A DNA stretch of 21,529 nt from Thermoplasmatota archaeon (GTDB taxonomy: Archaea > Thermoplasmatota > E2 > DHVEG-1): assembly GCA_016930995.1 (NCBI GenBank), contig JAFGFQ010000064.1, forward strand, positions 1 through 21,529, given 5' to 3'. The notes beneath the pieces are model-generated. The model was given only the letters and a program-made list of their open reading frames with translations. It was not told the DNA's origin and made no database searches. Shown one piece after another: positions 8,901-16,555 of this stretch. Position 1 is the stretch's first letter. Every line of letters starts with the position of its first letter. A program made the position numbers and the translations under genes.

Positions 8901-10028
8901 TTGACGCCTGAAAGCGTAGACCGTGTGATGGAAACATTCGCTACTGAAATGCAGATTGAAAATAACAAAGAAAAAGATCTTACTCGATATGTAACTCTTG
9001 AATTGGATGAAAAACGAGCTGATGGTACAATCTTACCTATCGAGGTACGGATGCGCTTTCTGCGTGATGCTGATATGAATCCAATTGGTATCGTTGGCAT
9101 CACGCGTGATATCACTGAAAGAAAAAAGCAAGAGGAAGCATTAAAGAAATCTGAGGAAAAATTCGTCAAAGCATTTCGATTAAGTCCAATAGCTATCTGC
9201 ATTACACGTATGAGTGATGGTAAATTTATTGAAGTAAATGATTCTCTTGTGAAGTTAAGCGGTTACAGCCGTGATGAATTATTGACCGGAACAACAGTCG
9301 CATTGAATTTATGGGCAAACAGCGAAGACCGTAATGAAGTTATTGACCAATTGATTAAAATCGGTTCAGTTCATGATCATGAATACCGGTTTCGTGTGAA
9401 AAGCGGTAATGTTTTGATGGTTCGTTATTCCGCAGAGATATTTGATTTTTATGGGGAACGTTGTGTTTTATCAATTATGGATGATATTACTCAGCAAAAA
9501 AATATCGAAAAATCCTTGAAGGAAAGCGAAGAAAAATATAGGAACATCGTTGAAAATACAAAGGATGTCATAATGCTTACAAATCCCGTTGGCATAATAT
9601 CATATATTAGTCCGGCTTGTGTTCATGTGTTAGAATATACACCTGAAGATTTAGTGGGAAAAATCCCGGAAATATTTTATCCTGATGACGTTGAAAAAGT
9701 ACAGACTGCTCTTTCAGCTGCATTAAAGGGTAATAGTGGATCAAACTTCGAGTATCGTATTGTAACAAAAAACGGAAAAACGAAATGGGTTTCTCATTCA
9801 TGGTCACCGATATGGAATGAAAATCATGAACTGAAACATATCGTAAGTGTTGTGCGAAATATTACTGAGTCAAAGCATGCGGAACAGGTTTTAAAAGAAA
9901 AAGTCGAAGAATTAGAGAAATACAAGACCATAACGGTGAATAGAGAGATAAAGATGGTCGATTTAAAAAGAGAGATTAATGAATTATATAAACAACTAAA
10001 TATGACACCTAAATATCCAAACATTTGA
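5958..10028 (+). CDS. Ten-PAS-domain sensor protein lacking a kinase domain
   Basis: The 1356-residue protein has no signal peptide or membrane segment. It consists of about ten PAS/PAC units of roughly 125 residues, each closing with a variant of RDITERK. Units begin near residues 28, 158, 282, 425, 552, 676, 801, 931, 1065 and 1190. PAS domains bind small ligands, haem or flavin, or act as relays, but I see no cofactor-specific motif that fixes the signal. PAS 2 and PAS 9 are the most alike (both have the LNLW...DRN stretch) and look like an internal duplication. After the last PAC motif the chain ends at about residue 1315-1356 in a charged coil (VEELEKYKTITVNREIKM, then LKREINELYKQL) with no HisKA, HATPase, GGDEF or other output domain. 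It heads a five-gene same-strand cluster that does contain a kinase and receiver, so it probably acts through those. The start at 5958 follows a G-rich Shine-Dalgarno-like tract. Confidence 0.92.
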   Translation: MADEKQILNFYNMNDEKNTEISYDLSQRYQLITHHTSTFIAFTTLDVNPVFTYVNPAYEKMIGIDDKSLAGKYFFDFIHQEDRHQIIKVLMKYVDVKINGIKDSNLSHTAQPLEYRVRDVSGCWHTLQCTVSAYDDEFLFISKDCTEQKTIEKTLRVSEDLLSKTFRISPQMITITSLKEGRYIDVNESFLHHIGFTRDEVVGRTSIELNLWVDPNDRNKFIQNMREKGVVRNFECKMRNKTGGIGNVLLFSEIITFKGEPCALTISMNITDQKRREDLIRENEQKMQRIIQGLPIAAFVIDASHQVLYWNKSLEELSNIRAEEIIGTENHWKAFYKKKKPCLADILIDGHLEDIGKWYSAKHTKSQVGNESYKVVDFFPNLGTDGKWLSATATIIRNSKGNLIGVLETIEDISERKKTEMALQENENKYRQIFDSASDGIVFLDLNGRIIDANQMATHIFGGKRQEVIGKHFKDLGILSIREIPQLLKNYALIMAGKTNAINITIKNQNGEQKFLETSSSVLWKNDKKIGVLAIVRDITKRKETENELRISEEKYRIVVENALESITVTQDGILRFVNQSSLNLTGYSNEDLINQPFTQFIHPDDRTMVLDYHTGRLHGKPIPVNYSFRIVTKKGLIKWVEIQSITITWNKKPAVLNFLRDITEQKNFQDALINSERKYRQLYDNLIDGSAAVDLEGKIVECNNTFTRMLGYTRDELKNITFQEITPNKWHSFEKKILDDQVKKRGYSDLYEKEYIKKDGTVFPVELQTYSIYDGSKKLSGFWAIVRDITKRQHTEKELQEKRQMLRLIMDTIPARIFWKDCASRYLGCNKAFAKDAGFHSVDEIRGKNDYDMGWAEQADLYRADDQLVIQSGHPKLNYEEPQTTPDGRKIWLRTSKVPLLDINNTIIGVLGTYDDITEKKQSEDILRRSEEKYRLVTENASDAIWTMDMNFRFTYISPSNEKILGYSTEDALNLSLEQLLTPESVDRVMETFATEMQIENNKEKDLTRYVTLELDEKRADGTILPIEVRMRFLRDADMNPIGIVGITRDITERKKQEEALKKSEEKFVKAFRLSPIAICITRMSDGKFIEVNDSLVKLSGYSRDELLTGTTVALNLWANSEDRNEVIDQLIKIGSVHDHEYRFRVKSGNVLMVRYSAEIFDFYGERCVLSIMDDITQQKNIEKSLKESEEKYRNIVENTKDVIMLTNPVGIISYISPACVHVLEYTPEDLVGKIPEIFYPDDVEKVQTALSAALKGNSGSNFEYRIVTKNGKTKWVSHSWSPIWNENHELKHIVSVVRNITESKHAEQVLKEKVEELEKYKTITVNREIKMVDLKREINELYKQLNMTPKYPNI

Positions 10029-10053
10029 GGAGTTATAGACGGATCAGGATGCT

Positions 10054-11280
10054 ATGAAAATACGGACGAAATCAATCATCATGATTTGTGCGGGATTTAG
10101 TATCTTAAGTTTGATTCTTACTTTTACTTTGCATTCCATTATAACAAAAAGTTATTCTGATTTAGAAATCAAAATCAGTTCTGAACATGTTGAGAGAGTA
10201 TTGAACCAAATTGACCAAGAATTGTCAAATTTGGAGGCCACAGCACACGATTGGTCCATATGGGATGATACCTTTTATTTTGTACAAAATAAAAATGAAG
10301 AATATATACAAAGAAACCTTCAATATGAATCACTCGAAGAAATCGCAGTAAATTTCATGGTTTTTTATAACAACACAGATGTGTTAATCTATAATATTAC
10401 TTATGATTTTGAGCAGGAAAAAGAAGTATGTCTTCCAAATAATTTTTTTTCATATGTTACTAACAATAAAGATTACTTACTGACTCATCAAACCAAAGAC
10501 CATAGCCAAACTGGTCTAGTTTTTTATGATGAAAACGCAACACCTTTACTTATTAGTGTAACTCCAATTTTAAAGAGTGATGGGGAAAGTGCAATTCAGG
10601 GATCGCTGATACTTGGTCGTTTCTTTGATGAAGCAAAAATTGTATCTATCGGAACTATCACGCAGTTGTCCTTTCATCTGCATCCTGTAACAGGTTCGGA
10701 TTTTGTTAATTTCAATGATCCAACAACATATATCAAAGAAAAACCAATCGTTGTTCAGCCGATGAACTCAACATATATTGCTGGATTTGTTCATATAAAC
10801 GATATATTTGGAAGTCCAATTTTTATCGCCGAAATTGGTTCGGACAGAGCCATTTATCAGCATGGGCTTAACGTGATTCAAAATACCATTATTTCTCTTC
10901 TTATTTTTGTTCTAGTACTTCTTGTTATTGTAGCTATCATAGTCGATCGCTTTATTACCTCCCGTTTAACATACTTATCCAATTCAGTAAATGAGGTGAG
11001 AGATTATAACGATCTCTCAAATCATTTTCCTGCTAAGGGAAATGATGAGATCGCATTACTTGAAAAAAATATTAATACTATGTTGTCGTCGCTACAAAAA
11101 ACATGGTCGATGAAGGATTCGGCAGAATACACTTTACAGAAGAAAATCGAAGAACTTGAGCGTTTTAAGACGATAACCGTCGATCGAGAAATTAAGATGA
11201 TAGAACTAAAAAAAGAAAATAAAACGTTGAAAGACACGATTGAGGAACTCGAAGAGAGACGTAACAAAGATGAGGTGTGA
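10054..11280 (+). CDS. CHASE4-HAMP membrane sensor lacking a kinase domain
   Basis: This 408-residue protein has a membrane helix at about residues 7-29, an extracytoplasmic sensor of about 240 residues, a second membrane helix at about 276-297, a HAMP linker to about 350 (SRLTYLSNSVNEVRDYNDLS, then GNDEIALLEKNINTML), and a C-terminal coiled coil from about 366. The motif AHDWSIWDDTFYFV near residue 64 is the hallmark of the CHASE4 extracellular sensor domain. No kinase, cyclase or methyl-accepting domain follows. Instead the coil (IEELERFKTITVDREIKM, then LKKENKTLKDTI) is nearly the same as the end of the preceding ten-PAS protein. The start lies 25 bases after that gene's stop, so they are very likely cotranscribed. 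The external ligand cannot be read from sequence. Confidence 0.88.
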   Translation: MKIRTKSIIMICAGFSILSLILTFTLHSIITKSYSDLEIKISSEHVERVLNQIDQELSNLEATAHDWSIWDDTFYFVQNKNEEYIQRNLQYESLEEIAVNFMVFYNNTDVLIYNITYDFEQEKEVCLPNNFFSYVTNNKDYLLTHQTKDHSQTGLVFYDENATPLLISVTPILKSDGESAIQGSLILGRFFDEAKIVSIGTITQLSFHLHPVTGSDFVNFNDPTTYIKEKPIVVQPMNSTYIAGFVHINDIFGSPIFIAEIGSDRAIYQHGLNVIQNTIISLLIFVLVLLVIVAIIVDRFITSRLTYLSNSVNEVRDYNDLSNHFPAKGNDEIALLEKNINTMLSSLQKTWSMKDSAEYTLQKKIEELERFKTITVDREIKMIELKKENKTLKDTIEELEERRNKDEV

Positions 11281-11285
11281 AGAAA

Positions 11286-11882
11286 ATGTTGACCGATGAA
11301 ATTGAGTCATTACATCACATTCAAGGATTTGCAAAAGCCGTCGTGCTTCAGACAGATAAAATCTTCATAGAGTTGCAAAAGGTTGAGAATGGTCTAGATC
11401 TTGTTGAGCAAGAAATGGCAGTAATGGGGTTTCCTTTTCATTTTAGTACAATAAAGTCCTCCACTGATCTGGTTCCTTTGTCTGTTCGGATTGCGTCTCT
11501 TTTGGCTATGCGAAAGGTCTTTCATTTACATGATGAGCATATTAAAGAGATAGGACGGTTAGCGACTAAGAGTTCTTTTTTCACAAAACTGGTGTTGCGC
11601 TATTTAATCAGTCCGGAAAAGATGGCAAAAGAGATACCGCGGCATTGGCAAAGACATTACAGTATTGGGTCTATGGATCCTGGAGAAATTCATGATGATG
11701 AACATTTTGAAATTGTCCGTCTGAAAGATTTCAATGTTCATCCAATATATTGTATTTATCTTTCAGGATATATCCAAGGCATGATGGAGCTCATAGGAAC
11801 CTATTCTAATCTTGTTGTTGAGGAAACAAAATGTCAGCATAAAGGTGATGATGTTCATGAGTTTAGAATATCGTGGGTTTGA
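11286..11882 (+). CDS. V4R / H-NOX-like small sensor protein
   Basis: I chose the ATG at 11286 because GAGGTG (11273-11278) lies eight bases upstream; a GTG at 11277 would add three residues and overlap the previous stop. The protein is about 198 residues, soluble and alpha/beta. Its C-terminal third (YCIYLSGYIQGMMELIG, VVEETKCQHKGDDVHEFRIS) resembles the end of the V4R/4-vinyl-reductase and TIGR02265-type domains, which share the H-NOX-like fold; the pattern of a conserved Cys, then Gly, then a phenylalanine-rich strand is the main evidence. Such domains bind small hydrophobic molecules or haem and often accompany signalling proteins. Here it sits between a membrane sensor and a histidine kinase, so an input or adaptor role is inferred. 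The second metal-site cysteine of many V4R domains is replaced by His (HEF). The family call is tentative. Confidence 0.6.
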   Translation: MLTDEIESLHHIQGFAKAVVLQTDKIFIELQKVENGLDLVEQEMAVMGFPFHFSTIKSSTDLVPLSVRIASLLAMRKVFHLHDEHIKEIGRLATKSSFFTKLVLRYLISPEKMAKEIPRHWQRHYSIGSMDPGEIHDDEHFEIVRLKDFNVHPIYCIYLSGYIQGMMELIGTYSNLVVEETKCQHKGDDVHEFRISWV

Positions 11883-11907
11883 GATGTTATAAGGAACATG
11901 AAGGAAG

Positions 11908-13263
11908 ATGGCTGGAATAAATAGGGTTGAAGAATATACTACTATTGAGGATGTCTGTTCTGATTTAAATGATTTGGAAAAATATGTCGAAGATTTGCTT
12001 AGATTCATTCCTCTCTCCTTAGTTACAATAAACCCTGCATTAAAGATTATTGATATTAATAATTCATTTATGGCAACTACAGGATATGCGCAGTACGAGA
12101 TATTGAGTGCGTCAATTGATATTTTATTTAAAGACAAACAAGATTTTCACAATCTTTTAGAAAAAATACACACTATTGGTTTAACGAAAAACAACGAGAC
12201 AATTATCTTAACAAAAGAGAAAAAAGAAATCCATGTTTCAGTCACAAGCGGAATACGAACTGATGAAACGGGAAGCATGATTGGATATTTTTTCGCATTT
12301 ATAGATATTTCTGATTTAAAAAAAGCAGAACAATCTATACAGGAAAAACTTGTTAAGTTGCAGAAAAGTGAACTTGCTACCCTTAATATTATGGAGGATT
12401 TACAAAATACCATCGCAGCGCTCACTGACGCAGAAACAGAAATCCGAAGAAAAAATACCGAACTTCAAAAAATAAATAGTGAATTGTATTCTGCACGACA
12501 GGAGTTAACTATACTCAATCAGAATCTTGAAATAAAAGTAAAAGAACGAACCGCTGATGTTGAAAAACTTTTAAAACAGAAAGACGAGTTCATCACCCAG
12601 CTTGGTCATGATCTAAAAACACCTTTGACTCCCCTGAACATTTTAATTCCAATCGTCAAGGATCAAGAACAAGATCCGAAATTAAAAGAGTTACTTACTG
12701 TGATTTTTAATAACATACAATATATGAAAAACCTTGTGATAAAAACCCTTGAATTAGCCCAACTGAACTCACCTAATAAGAATTTCGATCTTCAAGATAT
12801 CGATCTCTCGTCGCAACTTAATACTTTTTTAGAAATTGAAAAAACGCTCGTACAAGGCAAAGAGGTTATTTTTGAAAATAATATACCAAAAGAAACTATA
12901 GTACAAGCAGACTTTTTACAGATGCGAGAGTTATTTGATAACCTGATTTCAAATGCCATAAAATATTCACAAGAAGGGGATGTAAAAATAATCTTTAATG
13001 CAAAGCAGCTGGATGATTTTATTGTTGTCTCTGTGGAAGATACAGGTATTGGCCTTGATTCCACTCAAATCCCACATGTCTTTGATGAATTTTATAAGGT
13101 TGATTATTCTCGGCATGATCTTCAATCTACTGGGCTTGGCCTATCAATTTGTAAGAGAATTGTAGAGAAACATGGTGGGAAGATTTGGGTTGAAAGCCAA
13201 GGGAAAGGCAAAGGATCAACATTTTATTTTACATTAAAATATCCAAAGAAAGTGAATGCTTGA
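11908..13263 (+). CDS. PAS-domain sensor histidine kinase
   Basis: The 451-residue soluble kinase has one PAS domain at about residues 28-140 (PLSLVTINPALKIIDINNSF to AFIDISDLKKAEQ), a long coiled coil at about 145-225, a HisKA dimerisation domain with the phosphoacceptor His234 in QLGHDLKTPLTPL, and a HATPase_c domain at about 330-451. All ATP-binding boxes are visible: N box ELFDNLISNAIKYS, G1 VEDTGIGLD, F box VFDEFYKVDY and G2 STGLGLSICKRIV. It should autophosphorylate and pass phosphate to a receiver, most obviously the CheY-like protein encoded next. It is the only kinase in the cluster, so the kinase-less sensors upstream may regulate it. It starts 25 bases after the V4R-like gene, with a weak AAGGA Shine-Dalgarno. 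Confidence 0.95.
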   Translation: MAGINRVEEYTTIEDVCSDLNDLEKYVEDLLRFIPLSLVTINPALKIIDINNSFMATTGYAQYEILSASIDILFKDKQDFHNLLEKIHTIGLTKNNETIILTKEKKEIHVSVTSGIRTDETGSMIGYFFAFIDISDLKKAEQSIQEKLVKLQKSELATLNIMEDLQNTIAALTDAETEIRRKNTELQKINSELYSARQELTILNQNLEIKVKERTADVEKLLKQKDEFITQLGHDLKTPLTPLNILIPIVKDQEQDPKLKELLTVIFNNIQYMKNLVIKTLELAQLNSPNKNFDLQDIDLSSQLNTFLEIEKTLVQGKEVIFENNIPKETIVQADFLQMRELFDNLISNAIKYSQEGDVKIIFNAKQLDDFIVVSVEDTGIGLDSTQIPHVFDEFYKVDYSRHDLQSTGLGLSICKRIVEKHGGKIWVESQGKGKGSTFYFTLKYPKKVNA

Positions 13264-13326
13264 GGATAAAAGGATGCAAACACTAATGAATGAAAAATCA
13301 ATATGGGCTATTGAGGGATAAAGGAT

Positions 13327-13734
13327 ATGAAAACAATATTGGTAGTGGATGATAATCCTGATGTTATTGATTCGTTAAAAATTGGTTTTGAGGATTCTAC
13401 TCAAGATTACCGTATCATGAGTGCCGAAAATGGACCGAGATGCTTAGAATTATTGAAAGATACTATCAAGCCTGATATTATTCTTTTGGATATTATGATG
13501 CCAGAGATGAGTGGATGGGAGGTTTTTGACCGTATAAAAAAGGATTCTTCATTAAGTACCATTCCAATTATATTCCTCACAGCGAGAACGGATAGAATCG
13601 CAAAAAATGCTGGAAGTTTCTTAGGTGATGATTACATCGAAAAACCATTTGATATAGCAAATCTAAAAAAAAGAATTGAAATGGTTCTTCGCAATAAAAA
13701 ATCAAATAATGATGTGCTTAAAGGAAGGACATAA
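13327..13734 (+). CDS. CheY-like single-domain response regulator
   Basis: The 135-residue protein is a receiver domain only. D8 and D9 (LVVDDN) bind Mg2+, D55 (ILLDIMMPEMSG) is the phosphorylation site, T85 (FLTAR) and K106 (IEKPFD) complete the conserved site. There is no DNA-binding or enzyme output, so it probably acts by protein contact or as a phosphate relay, as is common in archaea. It lies 63 bases after the histidine kinase and is its likely partner. The short gap contains a 15-codon ORF that I do not call. A Shine-Dalgarno-like AAAGGA sits just before the ATG. Confidence 0.94.
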   Translation: MKTILVVDDNPDVIDSLKIGFEDSTQDYRIMSAENGPRCLELLKDTIKPDIILLDIMMPEMSGWEVFDRIKKDSSLSTIPIIFLTARTDRIAKNAGSFLGDDYIEKPFDIANLKKRIEMVLRNKKSNNDVLKGRT

Positions 13735-13770
13735 CAATCGATACTATTTCGTTATCAATCTGACATTCAC

Positions 13771-13776
13771 TTTTTT
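13771..13776 (+). terminator. T-run after the signalling cluster
   Basis: Six T residues 37 bases past the receiver stop, followed by TATATG. The stretch could serve as terminator and, for hypF, as upstream promoter DNA. Confidence 0.35.
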
Positions 13777-13815
13777 ATATGTTGTTTGAAAATAATTTTA
13801 TGGTTACCATAAAAT

Positions 13816-13824
13816 TGATATAAG
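13816..13824 (+). promoter_or_regulatory. TATA-like element of hypF
   Basis: TGATATAAG lies about 60 bases before the chosen hypF ATG. If used, transcription would begin near 13845, which rules out the GTG at 13824 as start. Another AT-rich site (TTTATATG, 13773-13780) is possible. Confidence 0.35.
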
Positions 13825-13880
13825 TGAAAATCTTGCTGCATATTCTGATATCAAACACACCATTAAGAAGTATGTGCATA

Positions 13881-16061
13881 ATGTACAAAATATTCATTCA
13901 AGGCATCGTCCAAGGAGTTGGATTTCGACCATACATCTACAGGAAAGCAAAAGAACAGAAACTCGTTGGATCCGTCAAAAACACTGGGAATGGTGTTGAA
14001 ATACTTGTTAATGATAAAGATTTTATCCAGAAGCTTACTGATCTTCCGCCCCTTGCAAGAATCTCCAACTACACGATTCAAGAATACAAATCAAAGAAAA
14101 CCTTTTATGATTTCTCGATTCTGAAAAGTGCGTATTCTGAAGGTGAAACAGAACTTCCACCAGATATTTTCCTTTGTGCTGATTGTCTAAGAGAATTAAA
14201 AAATAAAAATAACAGAAGGTACAACTACTATTTCATCACCTGCACGAATTGTGGACCACGATTTACCATGATTGAAGACTATCCCTATGATAGACCATTT
14301 ACGTCAATGCATCAATTCAAGATGTGTTCTGAATGTAGTCGGGAATATACAAATCCATTAGATCGAAGGTATCATGCACAAACCATCGCATGTAAAAACT
14401 GTGGCCCCAAGTTACGTCTCATCTGTGATACAAAAGATGTTAGTGGACTGTCTGATATAGAGACAATACAAAAGGCAGTTGCTCTTATTAAATCCGGTGA
14501 AATACTATCAGTAAAAGGTGTTGGTGGTTTTCATACTTGTTCCTTATGCAATGATCTTAGTGTTCTTAAAATAAGAAAGATGTTCAACCGTCTGCATAAA
14601 CCATATGCTGTGATGGTAAAAAATGTACAAATGGCTAAGGCAATAGCGAAGGTTTCATCTATCGAAAAAAAATTTTTAGAAAGTCCACAACGCCCTATTG
14701 TGGTACTTCCTAAGAGGAAATTAAATACTTTCAATGTCATCTCGGAGTTAGATACCATTGGTGTGATGTTACCATATACAGCACTCCATTATCTTCTGTT
14801 TGATTATATTAATGAACCGCTGGTCATGACATCATGCAATTTTTCGGGAGAACCAATTTCGACGATAGAGAAGTTAGGCAGATATTTTCTGACCCACGAA
14901 CGCAACATTGTCAATAGATGTGATGATTCTGTGGTAAAGATTATTCATACGACACCATATTACCTTAGACGATCGCGAGGTTTTACGCCCCTTCCTGTCA
15001 CACTTCCAATTCAATGTAAAGACACGATTGCGGTAGGAGCTGAACTTAATAACGTAATCTGTACAGCAAAGAAAAATAAATGTTATCTCTCTCAATACAT
15101 AGGGGATACGTCATCCTACGAAACATACAATTTTTTAAAGGAAACAATTGAGAAATTAATTCATCTCAGTAGAGTAAAACCTCAGATTGTTACTTGCGAC
15201 CTACATCCTCAATATAATTCAACGATACTCGCATCTGAGGTTGCGAGGAAATATAAGGCATCATTAATTCCAATACAACATCATAAAGCCCACGTGGCGA
15301 GCGTCGCAGCCGAGCGTCATATCACTGACTATATCGGGATTGCGATGGATGGGCTCGGATATGGTGATGACGGACAGTTGTGGGGTGGAGAGATATTTTC
15401 AGTGAGTGGGGGTAATATATTCACACGAATTGGGCATCTTGAAGAACAACCACAGCTTGGTGGGGATTCTGCAGCGCTCTATCCAAAGAAAATGCTCTTT
15501 GGTATTCTATCCAAGATGTTATCAGAAGAAGAAATGATTAATCTACGGTTATTTACGAAAAAAGACAGTCTCATCTACTTAAAGCTCTTGAACAATCGTC
15601 GCAATATACCGCTTACTACAAGCACGGGCCGGATCCTTGATGCAGCGTCAGCATTGCTGGGTCTCTGTGAGGAACGGACCTATGATGGCCGACCTGCTAT
15701 GCTTCTGGAAAGTTCTGCTACAACACCTTTAGAATTTGAACCAATTTTTTCAAAAGAGCAGGGAAGGAAAATTCTGATGACAACTCCACTATTTGAGTTT
15801 TTATTAAAAAATAAAAAGGACAGAGGTAGACTTGCGGCGACCACGCAAATGTACATCGCGAAAGGATTATTCCTGATAGCAAAAAATGCATCGAAAAAGA
15901 AGGGGTTGCCTATCGTATTTTCAGGAGGAGTCGCCTATAATCGTATGATCTCTGGTTACATGCTTTCCCATGGGGTTCTTGGTCATAAAGAACTACCTGC
16001 AGGCGACGGTTGTATCTGTTATGGTCAAACGTATCTCGCTAATCTCTCTGATTGTGAATAA
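13881..16061 (+). CDS. hypF: HypF carbamoyltransferase (NiFe hydrogenase maturation)
   Basis: HypF uses carbamoyl phosphate and ATP to make thiocarbamate on HypE, the source of the CN ligands of the NiFe hydrogenase centre. All four parts are present: an acylphosphatase domain at residues 1-88 (GIVQGVGFRPYIYRKA), two zinc fingers with C99/C102/C121/C124 and C149/C152/C171/C174, a YrdC-like domain from about 194 to 375 (VKGVGGFHTCSLCND), and a Kae1-like domain to the end (IQHHKAHVASVAAE, DGLGYGDDGQLWGGEIF, FSGGVAYNRM). The length of 726 residues is usual. I chose the ATG at 13881 because the acylphosphatase domain begins at MYKIFIQG; the ATG at 13872 or the GTG at 13824 would add 3 or 19 residues with no family support. 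No other hyp or hydrogenase gene is in the window, but it converges on nikR. Confidence 0.95.
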   Translation: MYKIFIQGIVQGVGFRPYIYRKAKEQKLVGSVKNTGNGVEILVNDKDFIQKLTDLPPLARISNYTIQEYKSKKTFYDFSILKSAYSEGETELPPDIFLCADCLRELKNKNNRRYNYYFITCTNCGPRFTMIEDYPYDRPFTSMHQFKMCSECSREYTNPLDRRYHAQTIACKNCGPKLRLICDTKDVSGLSDIETIQKAVALIKSGEILSVKGVGGFHTCSLCNDLSVLKIRKMFNRLHKPYAVMVKNVQMAKAIAKVSSIEKKFLESPQRPIVVLPKRKLNTFNVISELDTIGVMLPYTALHYLLFDYINEPLVMTSCNFSGEPISTIEKLGRYFLTHERNIVNRCDDSVVKIIHTTPYYLRRSRGFTPLPVTLPIQCKDTIAVGAELNNVICTAKKNKCYLSQYIGDTSSYETYNFLKETIEKLIHLSRVKPQIVTCDLHPQYNSTILASEVARKYKASLIPIQHHKAHVASVAAERHITDYIGIAMDGLGYGDDGQLWGGEIFSVSGGNIFTRIGHLEEQPQLGGDSAALYPKKMLFGILSKMLSEEEMINLRLFTKKDSLIYLKLLNNRRNIPLTTSTGRILDAASALLGLCEERTYDGRPAMLLESSATTPLEFEPIFSKEQGRKILMTTPLFEFLLKNKKDRGRLAATTQMYIAKGLFLIAKNASKKKGLPIVFSGGVAYNRMISGYMLSHGVLGHKELPAGDGCICYGQTYLANLSDCE

Positions 16062-16072
16062 CTATGGAAACA

Positions 16073-16096
16073 TTTTTTGAAGAATTCGTTTTTTTT
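16073..16096 (+). terminator. T-runs after hypF
   Basis: Runs of six T (16073-16078) and eight T (16089-16096), with another at 16106-16111, fill the 51-base gap between the convergent hypF and nikR ends. They suit termination of hypF. Confidence 0.5.
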
Positions 16097-16112
16097 CAAT
16101 CGTGATTTTTTA

Positions 16113-16520
16113 CTATGATGATAATTTTGTTAATACTAACTCCCCATGTCGGACGCCCTTTAGGGATTTGATGTTTTCTGCAAATTGTTTCACATCAGAG
16201 ACAAGTCCGCGGATAACAACAATTTCCAGACATGTTCGTTCATTGATATGAACATGTGTCGTGAAGCTGATTTTTTGATGTTGATGGTGCTGAAGGTGGA
16301 GTAACTTATCTGTCACATTCCCAACATCATGGTCGTAAATAACTGTAAGTGTCCCGATGGCTTCTCCTTTTTCCTCTTTGATATCTGTTAGAATAATCTC
16401 TTTTCGTACGAGGTCTCTAATCGCCTCAGAGCGATTGGTATATCCTCTTTTTTTTATGAGCATATCAAATTTTTTTAATAATTCAGGCTCAATTGACACT
16501 CCTACTCTGTCTACAGGCAT
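16113..16520 (-). CDS. nikR: NikR nickel-responsive regulator
   Basis: NikR is a tetrameric ribbon-helix-helix repressor that binds DNA when loaded with Ni2+ and controls nickel uptake and nickel-enzyme genes. The 135 residues match the family. Residues 1-45 form the ribbon-helix-helix domain (RVGVSIEPELLKKFDMLI, GYTNRSEAIRDLVRK). The C-terminal ACT-like domain carries the full square-planar Ni site: H78 (LQHHQHQ), H89 and H91 (TTHVHI) and C97 (ERTCLEIV), equivalent to H76, H87, H89 and C95 of E. coli NikR. It converges with hypF and diverges from a pair of small membrane-protein genes, which are therefore candidate targets. An inverted repeat overlaps its own start, compatible with autoregulation. 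Confidence 0.95.
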   Translation of the reverse strand: MPVDRVGVSIEPELLKKFDMLIKKRGYTNRSEAIRDLVRKEIILTDIKEEKGEAIGTLTVIYDHDVGNVTDKLLHLQHHQHQKISFTTHVHINERTCLEIVVIRGLVSDVKQFAENIKSLKGVRHGELVLTKLSS

Positions 16521-16536
16521 AGAAACACGCTTCTAT
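16519..16536. promoter_or_regulatory. Inverted repeat at the nikR start, possible operator
   Basis: ATAGAA, six bases, TTCTAT: a perfect six-base inverted repeat covering the nikR ATG and the expected transcription start. A site here would block transcription start. It does not match the E. coli NikR box (GTATGA with a 16-base gap), so binding by NikR is only a guess; chance occurrence is possible. Confidence 0.3.
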
Positions 16537-16555
16537 CATTGTTAAATCATTAGAC

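Noticed and set aside
5958..10028. Regularly spaced repeats in the PAS gene as a CRISPR or DNA-repeat array
   Set aside because: The repetition is at protein level (PAS/PAC units of about 125 residues); DNA identity between units is low.
13274..13321. 15-codon ORF (MQTLMNEKSIWAIEG) between the histidine kinase and the receiver
   Set aside because: It has a weak Shine-Dalgarno and no protein-like pattern, and the gap is short; more likely untranslated spacer.
13824..13880. GTG start extending HypF by 19 residues
   Set aside because: The acylphosphatase domain begins at MYKIFIQG; the extension has no family support and overlaps the likely TATA box.
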